DNA from: JACKII01 sp041687435
GTDB taxonomy: Bacteria; Pseudomonadota; Alphaproteobacteria; Bin95
Direction: 5' to 3'
Assembly: GCA_041687435.1 (NCBI GenBank)
Contig: JAWLBX010000001.1
Span: 302,571 to 366,570 of the forward strand
Length of the DNA stretch: 64,000 nucleotides
Shown piece by piece: positions 35,246-44,376 of this stretch. The notes under the pieces were generated by a model. The model did not search any database, had not been told where the DNA came from, and was given only the letters and a program-made list of their open reading frames with translations. Every line of letters begins with the position of its first letter. Position 1 is the first letter of the stretch. The translations under genes and the position numbers were made by a program.

Positions 35246-38200
35246 ATGCTGACCAGAACCCTCGCCGCCGGCCTTGCCATCCTTGCATCGGCCGGCGCCG
35301 CCTTGGCTGGCGGGGACTGCCCCGACCTGCAGCCCGCGGCCCTCACCCCCACCGATCCGGCCCAGTGCACCGCGCTCCGCCCTATCGTCGGCGCGCCTGG
35401 CGGGCTGCCGTTGAACGAATATCAGGCGAAACTGCAAACCTTCTTCAAAAACTTCTGCCACCGTGATCAGGCGGCGGGCTGGGTGCGCGACAAGTCCGTG
35501 CGCGACACCGGCCCCTACACCAACACCTTCGTCGATGGCGAATGGCAGGGGCAGTATTACGGCACGCACCAGCCGGTGGTCATCTGGTACTCGCCGGATT
35601 TCTACGCCTGGCTGAAGGAAAACCGGCCGGCCGATGGCGCGCCCGGGTATCCGGCGGACTCACCGGTTCCGGACGGCGCCATGATCGTCAAGGAGATGAT
35701 GACCGCCCCCGCCGCCCGCTGTGCCGCCGAAGACCCGCTGAAGCTGCTGCCATCGTCCGGTGCGGCCTTCATGGTGCGGGACAGCCAGGCCAGCCATGAT
35801 GGCTGGTACTGGGGCTGGTTCGGGTGGACGGCGGACAATATCGACTGGCCGCCGCGCCCCTCCAACAGCCTGCCGTTCCAGGGCTTCGGCCAGTATTGCA
35901 CGAACTGCCACGCATCGGCCGCAAGCCACCTGACCTTCTCCGCCCTGAACAACATTCAGGGCGAGCCTGGGCGGCCGCTGACCTTTCTCAGCCAGGACTA
36001 CGCGCTGGACCCAACGCCGCCGACCACGCATCACCGCCAGATCACCCTGCCGAAAGGCCCGGCACCGCGCCTGGGCGAGCCGCTGCTGGCCTATGATGGC
36101 GCGTTCATGGCGACCTTCGGCAAGACCGTCACAGACCCGCCGACCTGGGAATCCGTCAGCAAATTCCCCTCCGCCTCCTACGACAATGTCTGGGTGAAAA
36201 AGGGCAAGAGCGACGTTGCCGGGCTGGACAGCCAGTACATCACTGCCGATCAATGCGCCGGCTGCCACGATGCGGGCGGCACCGGCCTGCAATTCGATAT
36301 GACCAAGCCGCTGCCGGTCAGCGAGGCACACGGCTACCGGCTGGAGAACCTGTCACCCTATGGCACCTGGCGTTCCTCGCCGATGGGGCTGGCCGGGCGC
36401 GATCCGATCTTCTTTGCCCAACTGGCCAGCGAGGTGCAGACTTTCCACCCGGCCACGCAAGACCATCCAGACACCCCGGCCATGGTTGAGAACACCTGCC
36501 TCGGCTGCCACGGCATCCTCGGTCAGCGCCAGTTTGAACTCGACAACGTGTTGGCGGGCGGCGACCCCACGGATCAGTCTGCCTGCGGTGATTTCACCCG
36601 AACGATGGTCGGCGCCGTCCCCTATCCGCCCGGCAACCCTGGCGCCAAGCATGCCGATTATGGCGCACTCGCCCGCGACGGCATCTCCTGCGCCGCCTGC
36701 CACCGTGCCGTGCTTGACCCCAAGACCGTGGCGGCCGTGCGGGACGACCCGCAGAATACGTGCGTCAAGGCCAGGCAGGACTTCCTGAACAAGGATCTGA
36801 CCGGCTTCGCCAAGACCTTCACCGGCAGCTTCTTCGTCGGTCCGCCGGATACACTCTATGGCCCGTTTCAAGATCTGAAAGCGGTGCCAATGCAGCACGC
36901 ACTCGGCATCACGCCACAATATGACAGCGGCTTCGCCTCATCGGAATTGTGCGGCTCCTGCCACACGGTACACCTGCCTGTGCTGCACAAAGGCGAGACC
37001 ATCGGCCATGTGTTCGAGCAAACCACCTATCCGGAATGGCTCTTCAGCGCCTTCCGTACCGACGCCGAACCGGCGACGGGCCTGACCTACACGGCGGGCA
37101 CCCAGCCGAGGAGTTGCGGCGATTGCCACATGAAAACCCATGGGGCGGACGGCAAGCCGTTCGTCTCCAAGATCGCCAGCATTCAGGAACACTCGAACTT
37201 CCCGGCCGCCGAAAACGCCCTCGGCCCCGATGAGATCGACCTCCAACCGCGCGAGGGGTTTGCCCGACACACGCTGGCCGGCCTGAACGTGTTCCTGGTG
37301 AAGATGGCGCAGCAATTCCCCGATGTGTTCGGAATCGCCACCAGCGACCCGATGCTGACCGACAAAGGCCTGCCCTCGCTGCTGCGCACCGAACAGGCCA
37401 TGCTCGATCAGGCGGATACCGAAGTCGCGGGAATCGATGTGGTCGCAAGCAAGGTGACCGACGGCACACTGACCGCCACGGTCGCCGTCAACAACAAGGT
37501 TGGCCACAAATTCCCCTCCGGCGTCGGCTTCCGCCGCGCCTTCATCGAGTTCCAGGTACTGGACCGGCTGGGGCAGACGCTTTGGGCGAGCGGGCGCATC
37601 AACGGCGCTGGTGTGATCGTCGATCAGGACGGCCAGCCCATCGCCGGGGAGTTGTGGTGGGCCGACGATTGCAGCGCCCGCCTCTCGCCCGGCAAGCCGC
37701 AGTTCCAGCCGCATTACCAAACCGTCACGCGGCAGGATCAGGCGCAAGTCTATCAGGAATTGGTAACATCGCCTGCCCCGGCCGACAGCCCGCAATGCGG
37801 CAAGCAAGCGACGCCCGGCGGCGACCTGACCACCAGCTTCCTGTCGATCTGCAGCAACGTGAAGGACAACCGCCTGCTGCCGGATGGGTTTCTGCCGCTG
37901 GACGACCGCATCGCACTTGCCAGGTCCATCGGCGCCAACGCCGAACTGGCGGAGGAAAGCGGCGCTCATCATGTCGGCGACGATCCGCATTACAGGAACG
38001 GCGGTGGCGACGCGCTCGACTACGTCATTCCGCTGGCGGATATCCCCGGCGAGCCGGCAGCCGTGCAGGCGACGCTGCACTATCAGGCCACGCCGCCATT
38101 CTATCTGCAGGATCGGTTCTGCACCGCCAAGGGGCCGGACCGCGACCGGCTCTATTTCCTGGCCGGCCACCTGAACCTGGCGGGAACGGAGGCGGCAGGC

Positions 38201-38248
38201 TGGCGTCTGCAGGTCGTTTCCAGCGGCGCGCGGCCGATCGGGGAGTAA
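35246..38248 (+). CDS. Exported six-heme cytochrome c with P460-like N-terminal domain
   Basis: A 1000-residue protein with a Sec signal peptide (MLTRTLAAGLAILASAGAALA). Six CxxCH heme sites start at about residues 218, 337, 418, 482, 569 and 624 (CTNCH, CAGCH, CLGCH, CAACH, CGSCH, CGDCH). Residues about 55-235 resemble cytochrome P460 (WVRDKSVRDTGPY, PDGAMIVKEM, FMVRDSQASHDGWYW) ending at the first heme. The last third (from about 700) has no heme sites and looks beta-rich. It would be a periplasmic electron carrier or oxidoreductase. No maturation or quinol-oxidase partner lies nearby. GGGAA precedes the ATG. Substrate unknown. Confidence 0.85.
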   Translation: MLTRTLAAGLAILASAGAALAGGDCPDLQPAALTPTDPAQCTALRPIVGAPGGLPLNEYQAKLQTFFKNFCHRDQAAGWVRDKSVRDTGPYTNTFVDGEWQGQYYGTHQPVVIWYSPDFYAWLKENRPADGAPGYPADSPVPDGAMIVKEMMTAPAARCAAEDPLKLLPSSGAAFMVRDSQASHDGWYWGWFGWTADNIDWPPRPSNSLPFQGFGQYCTNCHASAASHLTFSALNNIQGEPGRPLTFLSQDYALDPTPPTTHHRQITLPKGPAPRLGEPLLAYDGAFMATFGKTVTDPPTWESVSKFPSASYDNVWVKKGKSDVAGLDSQYITADQCAGCHDAGGTGLQFDMTKPLPVSEAHGYRLENLSPYGTWRSSPMGLAGRDPIFFAQLASEVQTFHPATQDHPDTPAMVENTCLGCHGILGQRQFELDNVLAGGDPTDQSACGDFTRTMVGAVPYPPGNPGAKHADYGALARDGISCAACHRAVLDPKTVAAVRDDPQNTCVKARQDFLNKDLTGFAKTFTGSFFVGPPDTLYGPFQDLKAVPMQHALGITPQYDSGFASSELCGSCHTVHLPVLHKGETIGHVFEQTTYPEWLFSAFRTDAEPATGLTYTAGTQPRSCGDCHMKTHGADGKPFVSKIASIQEHSNFPAAENALGPDEIDLQPREGFARHTLAGLNVFLVKMAQQFPDVFGIATSDPMLTDKGLPSLLRTEQAMLDQADTEVAGIDVVASKVTDGTLTATVAVNNKVGHKFPSGVGFRRAFIEFQVLDRLGQTLWASGRINGAGVIVDQDGQPIAGELWWADDCSARLSPGKPQFQPHYQTVTRQDQAQVYQELVTSPAPADSPQCGKQATPGGDLTTSFLSICSNVKDNRLLPDGFLPLDDRIALARSIGANAELAEESGAHHVGDDPHYRNGGGDALDYVIPLADIPGEPAAVQATLHYQATPPFYLQDRFCTAKGPDRDRLYFLAGHLNLAGTEAAGWRLQVVSSGARPIGE

Positions 38249-38276
38249 ATCTTCCGCAGATTGGCGCTGGACTCAT

Positions 38277-38300
38277 TTCGTTATTTCACGTAATGACGAA
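38277..38300 (+). promoter_or_regulatory. Candidate ArsR operator
   Basis: An AT-rich 24-bp imperfect palindrome with outer arms TTCGT / ACGAA and inner ATT / AAT matches, in otherwise GC-rich DNA, ends 5 bp before the ArsR-ArsC start codon. About 18 of 24 positions are symmetric. This position suits autorepression of the arsenic operon by the ArsR domain. No Shine-Dalgarno sequence is visible between it and the ATG. Confidence 0.6.
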
Positions 38301-38305
38301 TTATT

Positions 38306-39160
38306 ATGGATGAGTCTCTCGACCCCCCCGCCGAACGCCTTGCCGCCCTGGGCCACCCCGCCCGGCTGGCTGTCTTTCGCCTTTTGGCGCGCCGGGCGCC
38401 GCAGGGTGTACCGGCGTCCGAAATTGCCGCGGCGCTGGGCGTCGGCGCCAGCACGCTTTCCGCTCACCTGGGCCAGTTGGTCGGCGCCGGCCTGATTTGC
38501 CGCCGCCGCCATGGCCGCTCGATCCATTACATGCTCGACCTGGGCGGTGCCGGCGATCTGGTCGCCTATCTGCTGGCCGATTGCTGCCGCGGCCGGCCGG
38601 ATATCGCACACGGTGCCCTGCCGCCGGAGATCACCCCGCCCATGCCCGCAACCGCTTTCAACGTGCTGTTCGTCTGCACCCGCAATTCGGCCCGCTCGCT
38701 GTTCGCCGAGGCGATTTTGCGCCGGGATGGCGAGGGCCGGTTCAACGCCTACTCTGCCGGCACCCACGCCTATTCGGAGCCCAACCCGCGCGCGCTGGCA
38801 GTGCTGGAGGCCAACGGCTATCCGACCGCTGGCCTGTACGCCAAACACGTCTCCACCTTCGAAGGGGCGGACGCGCCGCGCTTCGATTTCGTCTTTACCG
38901 TCTGCGACCGCTCCGCCAACGAGGATTGCCCGCCCTGGCCCGGTCAGCCGATTTCCGCCCACTGGGGCGTGCCGGACCCGGTTGCAGTCGAAGGCACGGA
39001 GGCCGAGAAGGCGCTAGCCTTTAACCAAGCATTCCGCATGCTGCGTCAGCGCATCCGCGCCTTCATCGCGCTGCCCATGGCCTCGCTCGGCCGCATTTCG
39101 TTGCAACGCCATGTCGACGACATCGGCCTGGACCGGCCGCTGCCGCCACCGCTCGCCTGA
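38306..39160 (+). CDS. ArsR-ArsC fusion: arsenic-sensing repressor plus arsenate reductase
   Basis: A 284-residue fusion. Residues 1-100 are a winged-helix ArsR repressor (HPARLAVFRLLARR, VGASTLSAHLGQLVGAGLI, GRSIHYML) with vicinal Cys93-Cys94 in LLADCC as a likely As(III) site, in place of the classical CVC motif. Residues about 115-265 are a low-molecular-weight-phosphatase-type arsenate reductase with the P-loop VLFVCTRNSARS (nucleophile Cys124) and a second Cys in FTVCDRSANEDCPPW. One polypeptide would sense arsenite and make it. It heads an operon with GAPDH and ArsJ. Confidence 0.92.
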   Translation: MDESLDPPAERLAALGHPARLAVFRLLARRAPQGVPASEIAAALGVGASTLSAHLGQLVGAGLICRRRHGRSIHYMLDLGGAGDLVAYLLADCCRGRPDIAHGALPPEITPPMPATAFNVLFVCTRNSARSLFAEAILRRDGEGRFNAYSAGTHAYSEPNPRALAVLEANGYPTAGLYAKHVSTFEGADAPRFDFVFTVCDRSANEDCPPWPGQPISAHWGVPDPVAVEGTEAEKALAFNQAFRMLRQRIRAFIALPMASLGRISLQRHVDDIGLDRPLPPPLA

Positions 39161-39181
39161 CCCGTCAAGGACCTGCCACCA

Positions 39182-40207
39182 ATGCCCCGCATCGCCATCA
39201 ACGGCCTCGGCCGCATGGGCAAGCTGCTGATCCGCCGCATGGCGGACGAGGGGCTTGCCAGCCAGCTTGTGCTGGTCAACGATAAGGCCGGCGACCCGGC
39301 CACGCATGTGCACCTGCTGGAATTCGACAGCGTGCATGGCCGCTGGCCCGGTGCGGTCACTCACGACGCTGTCGGCCATGACGAGCCACACCTGGAAATC
39401 GCCGGCCACCGCATCCGCTGCACGACCGAAAGCACCATCGAGGCGCTGCCGCTGGCCGAACTCGGCGTCGATCTGGTGATCGATTGCACCGGCACCTTCA
39501 AGACGCCTGGCTTGGTCCAGCCCTATTACGACGCCGGCGTGCGCAAGGTCGTGGTCTCCGCGCCCGTCAAGGAGGAGCCGGCCCTCAATCTCGTCTACGG
39601 CGTCAATCACACGGCCTACGATCCGGCCCGGCATCATCTGGTAACGGCGGCAAGCTGCACCACCAATTGCCTGGCGCCAGTCGTGAAGGTGCTGCACGAG
39701 GCCATCGGCATCCGGCACGGCTCGATCACCACCGTGCACGACGTCACCAACACCCAGACCATGGTGGACCGGCCGCACAAGGACCTGCGCCGCGCCCGCT
39801 CCGCCCTCAACTCGCTGGTGCCGACGACGACCGGCTCCGCCACGGCGATCACCCTGATCTACCCGGAGTTGAAAGGCCGCCTGAACGGTCACGCCATCCG
39901 CGTGCCGTTGCTGAACGCCTCGCTGACTGACTGCGTGTTCGAGTTGGAGCGAGCAACGGACGCGGCGGAAGTCAACAGCCTGTTCGCCGCCGCGGCGGAG
40001 GGCGAACTGGCCGGCATTCTGGGATACGAGACCCGGCCGCTGGTCAGCCAGGACTATGTCAACGACCCGCGCTCCGCCATCGTCGACGCCCTCAGCACCA
40101 TGGTCGTGAACGGCACCCAGGCCAAGGTTTATGCGTGGTACGATAACGAGTGGGGCTATGTCTGCCGCCTCTGCGACGTGGCGCGGATGGTGGCGGAACG
40201 GATGTAA
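39182..40207 (+). CDS. ArsJ-associated glyceraldehyde-3-phosphate dehydrogenase
   Basis: A 341-residue GAPDH-type enzyme with INGLGRMGKLLIRRM (NAD site), the catalytic Cys in AASCTTNCLAPVVK, the phosphate-site SALNSLVPTTTGSATAI and the C-terminal WYDNEWGYVCR. In arsJ operons this enzyme joins arsenate to glyceraldehyde-3-phosphate to give 1-arseno-3-phosphoglycerate, which ArsJ exports (established for the family). It lies between the ArsR-ArsC fusion and arsJ with gaps of 21 and 4 bp, supporting this role over glycolysis. Confidence 0.93.
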   Translation: MPRIAINGLGRMGKLLIRRMADEGLASQLVLVNDKAGDPATHVHLLEFDSVHGRWPGAVTHDAVGHDEPHLEIAGHRIRCTTESTIEALPLAELGVDLVIDCTGTFKTPGLVQPYYDAGVRKVVVSAPVKEEPALNLVYGVNHTAYDPARHHLVTAASCTTNCLAPVVKVLHEAIGIRHGSITTVHDVTNTQTMVDRPHKDLRRARSALNSLVPTTTGSATAITLIYPELKGRLNGHAIRVPLLNASLTDCVFELERATDAAEVNSLFAAAAEGELAGILGYETRPLVSQDYVNDPRSAIVDALSTMVVNGTQAKVYAWYDNEWGYVCRLCDVARMVAERM

Positions 40208-40211
40208 CGTC

Positions 40212-41492
40212 ATGACCGACACCAGCCAAAGCATCCGGGACCGCAAGAGCGCGATGGCCGCATACATGGCCGTCACCGCCGCCTACTGGGCATTCATGCT
40301 GACCGACGGCGCCTTGCGCATGCTGGTCCTGTTGCACTTCCATACGCTCGGCTTTTCGCCGATCCATCTTGCCTATCTGTTCCTGCTCTATGAGTTCATG
40401 GGCGTGGTCACGAACCTATCCGCCGGCTGGATCGCGGCGCGGTTCGGGCTAACGACGACGCTCTATGCCGGCCTCGGCTTTCAGATCGCGGCGCTGGTTG
40501 CGCTCTCGCAACTGGATGCGGCCTGGCCCCTGGTCACGTCGGTGATCTTCGTCATGGCGGTGCAGGGCGTCTCTGGCGTCGCCAAGGACCTCGCCAAAAT
40601 GAGCGCCAAGAGTGCCGTCAAGGTGCTGGCGCCGGCCGATGACAACAGCGCCCTGTTCCGTTGGGTGGCGGTCCTGACCGGCTCCAAGAATGCGGTGAAG
40701 GGCTTGGGCTTCCTGCTGGGCGCCGCGCTGCTGGCGATTTGGGGCTTTCAGGCCTCGGTCCTCGGCATGGCCGCCGTGCTGGCCCTGATCTTTGCCGCCG
40801 TTGCGGTGTTCATGCCGGCGGGGCTGCCGCAGGGGAAGAAAAGTGCGAAGTTTCGGGAGGTGTTTTCGAAAAACGCCAACATCAATCGGCTGTCGGCCGC
40901 GCGACTGTTCCTGTTTGGCGCGCGCGACGTGTGGTTCGTGGTCGGCATTCCGATCTATTTCTATGGCGTGCTGTCCGATGGTTCGCCGGCGGGCGACCGC
41001 GCAGCCTTTTTTGCCATCGGCACGTTCATGGCCGTCTGGATCATCGGCTATGGCGTGATCCAGGGCTTTGCGCCGAAAATCCTGCGCGCACGGCAGAAAT
41101 CGATTGCAGACGCGGTCGGCATGGCGCGGCTCTGGGTTGGCATCCTGTTACTGATCCCGGCGGTTCTCGCCGTCCTGACTTTCGCCACCGCTGGCGCCAC
41201 GGCGGACTGGCTGACAGCGGTTCTGGTCGCCGGGCTGCTGGCATTCGGCGCGGTGTTTGCGCTCAACTCCTCGCTGCACTCCTACCTGATCCTGGCCTTC
41301 ACCAAGGCCGAGCGGGTGACGATGGACGTGGGCTTCTACTACATGAGCAACGCTGCGGGCCGGCTGGTCGGCACGTTGTTGTCGGGCCTCAGCTATCAGG
41401 CAGGCGGGTTGCCGGCCTGCCTCGCCACTGCGGCGCTGATGGCGGCAGCAAGCTGGTGGTGCGCGCGTCGGCTGGAGCGCGGAGTGGCCTAA
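40212..41492 (+). CDS. arsJ: Organoarsenical efflux MFS permease ArsJ
   Basis: A 426-residue membrane protein with about 11-12 hydrophobic segments. The N-terminal segment AAYMAVTAAYWAFMLTDGAL and the loop AGWIAARFGLTTTLY fit the ArsJ group of the major facilitator superfamily. It exports 1-arseno-3-phosphoglycerate made by the adjacent GAPDH; the product breaks down outside to release arsenate. ATG 40212 starts 4 bp after the GAPDH stop. It converges on the next gene with 25 bp between stops. Confidence 0.92.
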   Translation: MTDTSQSIRDRKSAMAAYMAVTAAYWAFMLTDGALRMLVLLHFHTLGFSPIHLAYLFLLYEFMGVVTNLSAGWIAARFGLTTTLYAGLGFQIAALVALSQLDAAWPLVTSVIFVMAVQGVSGVAKDLAKMSAKSAVKVLAPADDNSALFRWVAVLTGSKNAVKGLGFLLGAALLAIWGFQASVLGMAAVLALIFAAVAVFMPAGLPQGKKSAKFREVFSKNANINRLSAARLFLFGARDVWFVVGIPIYFYGVLSDGSPAGDRAAFFAIGTFMAVWIIGYGVIQGFAPKILRARQKSIADAVGMARLWVGILLLIPAVLAVLTFATAGATADWLTAVLVAGLLAFGAVFALNSSLHSYLILAFTKAERVTMDVGFYYMSNAAGRLVGTLLSGLSYQAGGLPACLATAALMAAASWWCARRLERGVA

Positions 41493-41517
41493 TCTGCCCC
41501 CCCTAGCCACCCGCCCT

Positions 41518-42417
41518 CTAACCTCCCGCCAAAGAGTTGTCCACGCACGCCGCAAACGGCACGTCACCCTTGATCGTGCCCGTGGTCAGCATGGCGCGCT
41601 TCAGCCAGCCAACGCCCTTCTCCGGCAACACGCCCGTGGGGTTGTAGAGCTTGTGGCGCAGATAGCGCCCAACGGCGGCTTCCAGCAGATCTGCCGGCTC
41701 ATCCGGGAAATAGCGTTGCAGCGTCGGCAGCGCCGCCCCTGCACCCTCCGCATAAAGCTGCTGCACTGCGCGCTTGCAGGCCGCAGCCATGGCGCGAAAG
41801 TCTTCCCGCCGCCGGGTGATCGCCTCCCGCGTCGTGTAAAAACAAGTGTAGGCCGCCGGCCCGCGGTCGGCCGCGGTGTAGATCACCCGCGCGCCTAATT
41901 GGCGAGCGGCGCGTTCGGCAAAGGGTTGGAAGGCCATGAAGGCGTCGATCTCGCCCGCCGCCAGCGCCGCCTCGTTCTCGGCCATGCTGCGGCCCTCGAC
42001 CACCTCGATCGCCGCCGCATCGATGCCGGCATCAACCAGATCCTGCCGCAGGCAGACCCAAGGCGTCGGCACCTCGCTGACCACCGCCAGACGCTTTCCC
42101 CGCAGATCGCCCAGCGTGAAATTCTCGCCAAACCCCTTGCCGGTCAGAAAAAATGGATCGCGGCCGACGACCTCGCCGAAACAGACCAGCCCGCAATCCG
42201 GCTGTTGGTCGAGCGTGCGCATGACCCGCAGCGGCCCGCCCCAGCAGACATCGACCTCACCCGACAGCAAGCGGGGCAGCGTATCGCCGGGATCTGGCGA
42301 CTCGACAAAGCGGACCTCAACACCCGCCTCGGCAAAATAGCCACGGTCCACGGCCATGTAGAACGGCGCGTAGAACACGGCCCGCAGATTTTCCAGCAAA
42401 GTGATGGGTTCGGGCAT
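41518..42417 (-). CDS. NMT1/THI5-like substrate-binding-fold protein without signal peptide
   Basis: A 299-residue type 2 periplasmic-binding-fold protein (LLENLRAVFYAPFYMAVDRGYF, SGEVDVCWGGPLRVM, LRGKRLAVVSEVPTPW, GEIDAFMAFQPFAERAA) similar to NMT1/THI5 and SsuA-like proteins. It starts directly at the first strand with no signal peptide or lipobox, and no ABC permease or ATPase gene is near. It may act in the cytoplasm as a binding protein or enzyme, or the gene may have lost its leader. ATG 42417 has GGGAG 8 nt upstream. It ends the five-gene catabolic operon. Confidence 0.8.
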   Translation of the reverse strand: MPEPITLLENLRAVFYAPFYMAVDRGYFAEAGVEVRFVESPDPGDTLPRLLSGEVDVCWGGPLRVMRTLDQQPDCGLVCFGEVVGRDPFFLTGKGFGENFTLGDLRGKRLAVVSEVPTPWVCLRQDLVDAGIDAAAIEVVEGRSMAENEAALAAGEIDAFMAFQPFAERAARQLGARVIYTAADRGPAAYTCFYTTREAITRRREDFRAMAAACKRAVQQLYAEGAGAALPTLQRYFPDEPADLLEAAVGRYLRHKLYNPTGVLPEKGVGWLKRAMLTTGTIKGDVPFAACVDNSLAGG

Positions 42418-42429
42418 GTTCGGCACTCC

Positions 42430-43503
42430 CTAGGCAAACGCCGCCTTGATCCGCGCCCAGTCCTCAATCGCCTCCTCCGCGCCGGGAATCAGCTGGATGG
42501 TGAACTGGCTGTAGCCGGCATCGCGCAACTGGCCGATCTGTTCGATCAACGCCTTCTCCGTACCGGTCCACGACGTGTGGCGGATCAGGTCGGCCGTCAC
42601 GAAAGGCCGTTCTTCCGGCCGCACAAACATCAAATGGCCGCGGTGGTTGACCAGATAGCGGTCCTTCTCCTCCGGCTCGAAGCTGGCGGCGGCCTGCACA
42701 TAGCGGTTGCAGATATCCTGCAGCCAATCGGGCAGCTTGCCCGTGTTCGGCAGGCCCTGCACCGCCTCGTCCACCGCCCGATGAAGTTGCACGGTGGCGC
42801 GCGGACCGGCCTGGACGATGGCGCGCTCGCTGTCCGCCGGCTCACCGTCCTGCAGCACGCAGCCAAGTGCAAAATTGGTGCTGTAGAGATCGCTGGCGGC
42901 GCGCCCCGCCTCGGCCCAGCTTTGCTGCATGCCGGCCAGATGCGCATTGGCGGTCGGCACGTCGCCTGTAAACGTGATCCAGCGCGCGCCCAATTCCGCC
43001 GTCAGCCGCCGGCCACGGGGGCCGTAGGCAGAAATGTTCAGCGTCACCGGGTCCTTGGTATTGATGCATCCGGCCTCCGGATTCAGGAAGCGGATGCGCG
43101 AGCGCTTGCCCTCGAATTCGGCCTCGACCGTTTCCTCGTTCAGCAGCGCCATGGAAACGCGGATATAGTCTTCCATATCCGCCATCTTCATCGCGCCGAA
43201 ACCCATCGCCCGCCGCCCTGTGAAGCCGGTGCCGATGCCGTAGTCGATACGCCCCGGCGCAAGCTGGTTCAGGGTGGCGAAGGCATTGGCCGTAACGGCC
43301 GCAATCCGGTTCGACGGGATCAGCACGCCGGTGCCGAGCCGGATGCGCGACGTGTTCACCGCAGCCGCCCCCATGGCGACGAAGCAGTCGCCGGAGAGCA
43401 TTTGCGTGTCATAGAACCAAGCGTGGCTGAAGCCCAACTCCTCCGCCCGTTTCACCGTCTTCCAGGAAGCCGCCGGGGTGGCGAGTGCAATACCGAAATC
43501 CAT
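42430..43503 (-). CDS. LLM-class flavin-dependent oxidoreductase (luciferase-like)
   Basis: A 357-residue bacterial-luciferase-fold protein: FGIALATPAASWKTVKRAEELGF, HAWFYDTQMLSGDCFVAMGAA, RIRLGTGVLIPSNRIAAVTANAFATLNQLAPGR-like block, and IDYGIGTGFTGRRAMG. Members use FMNH2 or F420 to oxygenate or reduce small molecules. The FMN-dependent monooxygenase type is likeliest in this group; the substrate is unknown. The gene lies 45 bp after the hydratase gene and 12 bp before the THI5-like gene in the same operon. Confidence 0.88.
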   Translation of the reverse strand: MDFGIALATPAASWKTVKRAEELGFSHAWFYDTQMLSGDCFVAMGAAAVNTSRIRLGTGVLIPSNRIAAVTANAFATLNQLAPGRIDYGIGTGFTGRRAMGFGAMKMADMEDYIRVSMALLNEETVEAEFEGKRSRIRFLNPEAGCINTKDPVTLNISAYGPRGRRLTAELGARWITFTGDVPTANAHLAGMQQSWAEAGRAASDLYSTNFALGCVLQDGEPADSERAIVQAGPRATVQLHRAVDEAVQGLPNTGKLPDWLQDICNRYVQAAASFEPEEKDRYLVNHRGHLMFVRPEERPFVTADLIRHTSWTGTEKALIEQIGQLRDAGYSQFTIQLIPGAEEAIEDWARIKAAFA

Positions 43504-43548
43504 TATATCCTGCTTTCCTCCCGATGCAACGCCAGTGCCGGGCGCCCG

Positions 43549-44298
43549 TCAGTCAACCGTCACCTCGACCACGCCCAGGTCCGGATACTCGCTGCGGATG
43601 GTATCGCCCGGCTGGATTTCCAGCGCGCCGGTGCAGGAGCCGGTGGTGACGAAAACTCCCGCCGGAATTGTCCGCCCAAGCCGCGCCTCGCGGTTGGCCA
43701 GCGCGGCGGCGACCGCAAGCGGGTTGCCACCCATGGTCTTGGCGCTGCTGCCCTCGGCATGCAGTTTGCCGTTGCGGAACTGCGTAACAGCCAGATTGGC
43801 GAGGTCGAGATCGCGCCAGTCTTCCCGCCAGTCGCCCAAAATCATGCCGGCATGGCCATTGGCATCGGCCTGATACAGCAGCGCCGTTTCCGGCCCGCCC
43901 GGATTGGTGACGCGCCGCCAGACCAATTCGATCCCCGGCGCCATGGCGTCGATATAGGCGGCGATGGTCAGCGGCGTGTGCGGCGCCTTCTCCGGCATCA
44001 CCGGAAAACCGAAGCGCAGCACAAACTCAGACTCGACCAGCAATGGCCTGCCCGGCGCCTTCACCACCGCTGGCGACGGACGGGTCCATTCCGCGGCAAG
44101 CGGCGCGCAGCCGGTATCCTGCATGCCATCCGGCGGCGGACCCGCCTTCCAACCGCTGGCATGGCGCCCGGCGAGGCGGAACACCTCGTCCTGCACCGCC
44201 ACCACAGCGGCTTCGTCCTTGGGGAAATCGGCGGGATCGACTGCAATCGGATTGCCACTCAACTCGGCAAGGCGCAGACGTTCGGCGAGGGATGACAT
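43549..44298 (-). CDS. 2-oxopent-4-enoate hydratase family protein
   Basis: A 249-residue protein of the MhpD/HpaH (2-keto-4-pentenoate or 2-oxohept-3-ene-dioate hydratase) family. Visible blocks: YRLAGRHASGWKAG-like Lys region (GRHASGWKAG), SEFVLRFGFPVMPEKAP with the metal-binding Glu, and the C-terminal GVFVTTGSCTGALEIQPGDTI. It adds water to a dienol oxo-acid formed by ring cleavage. AAGGAAG precedes ATG 44298. Its neighbours suggest a meta-cleavage-like degradation of an organic compound. Confidence 0.85.
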   Translation of the reverse strand: MSSLAERLRLAELSGNPIAVDPADFPKDEAAVVAVQDEVFRLAGRHASGWKAGPPPDGMQDTGCAPLAAEWTRPSPAVVKAPGRPLLVESEFVLRFGFPVMPEKAPHTPLTIAAYIDAMAPGIELVWRRVTNPGGPETALLYQADANGHAGMILGDWREDWRDLDLANLAVTQFRNGKLHAEGSSAKTMGGNPLAVAAALANREARLGRTIPAGVFVTTGSCTGALEIQPGDTIRSEYPDLGVVEVTVD

Positions 44299-44376
44299 GA
44301 GGGCTTCCTTCAGCAGGGCAACCAGGATTGAAACATCGGGCGGCTCCTCCGCACACCTGTGCCGCGTTCCGCGCGG

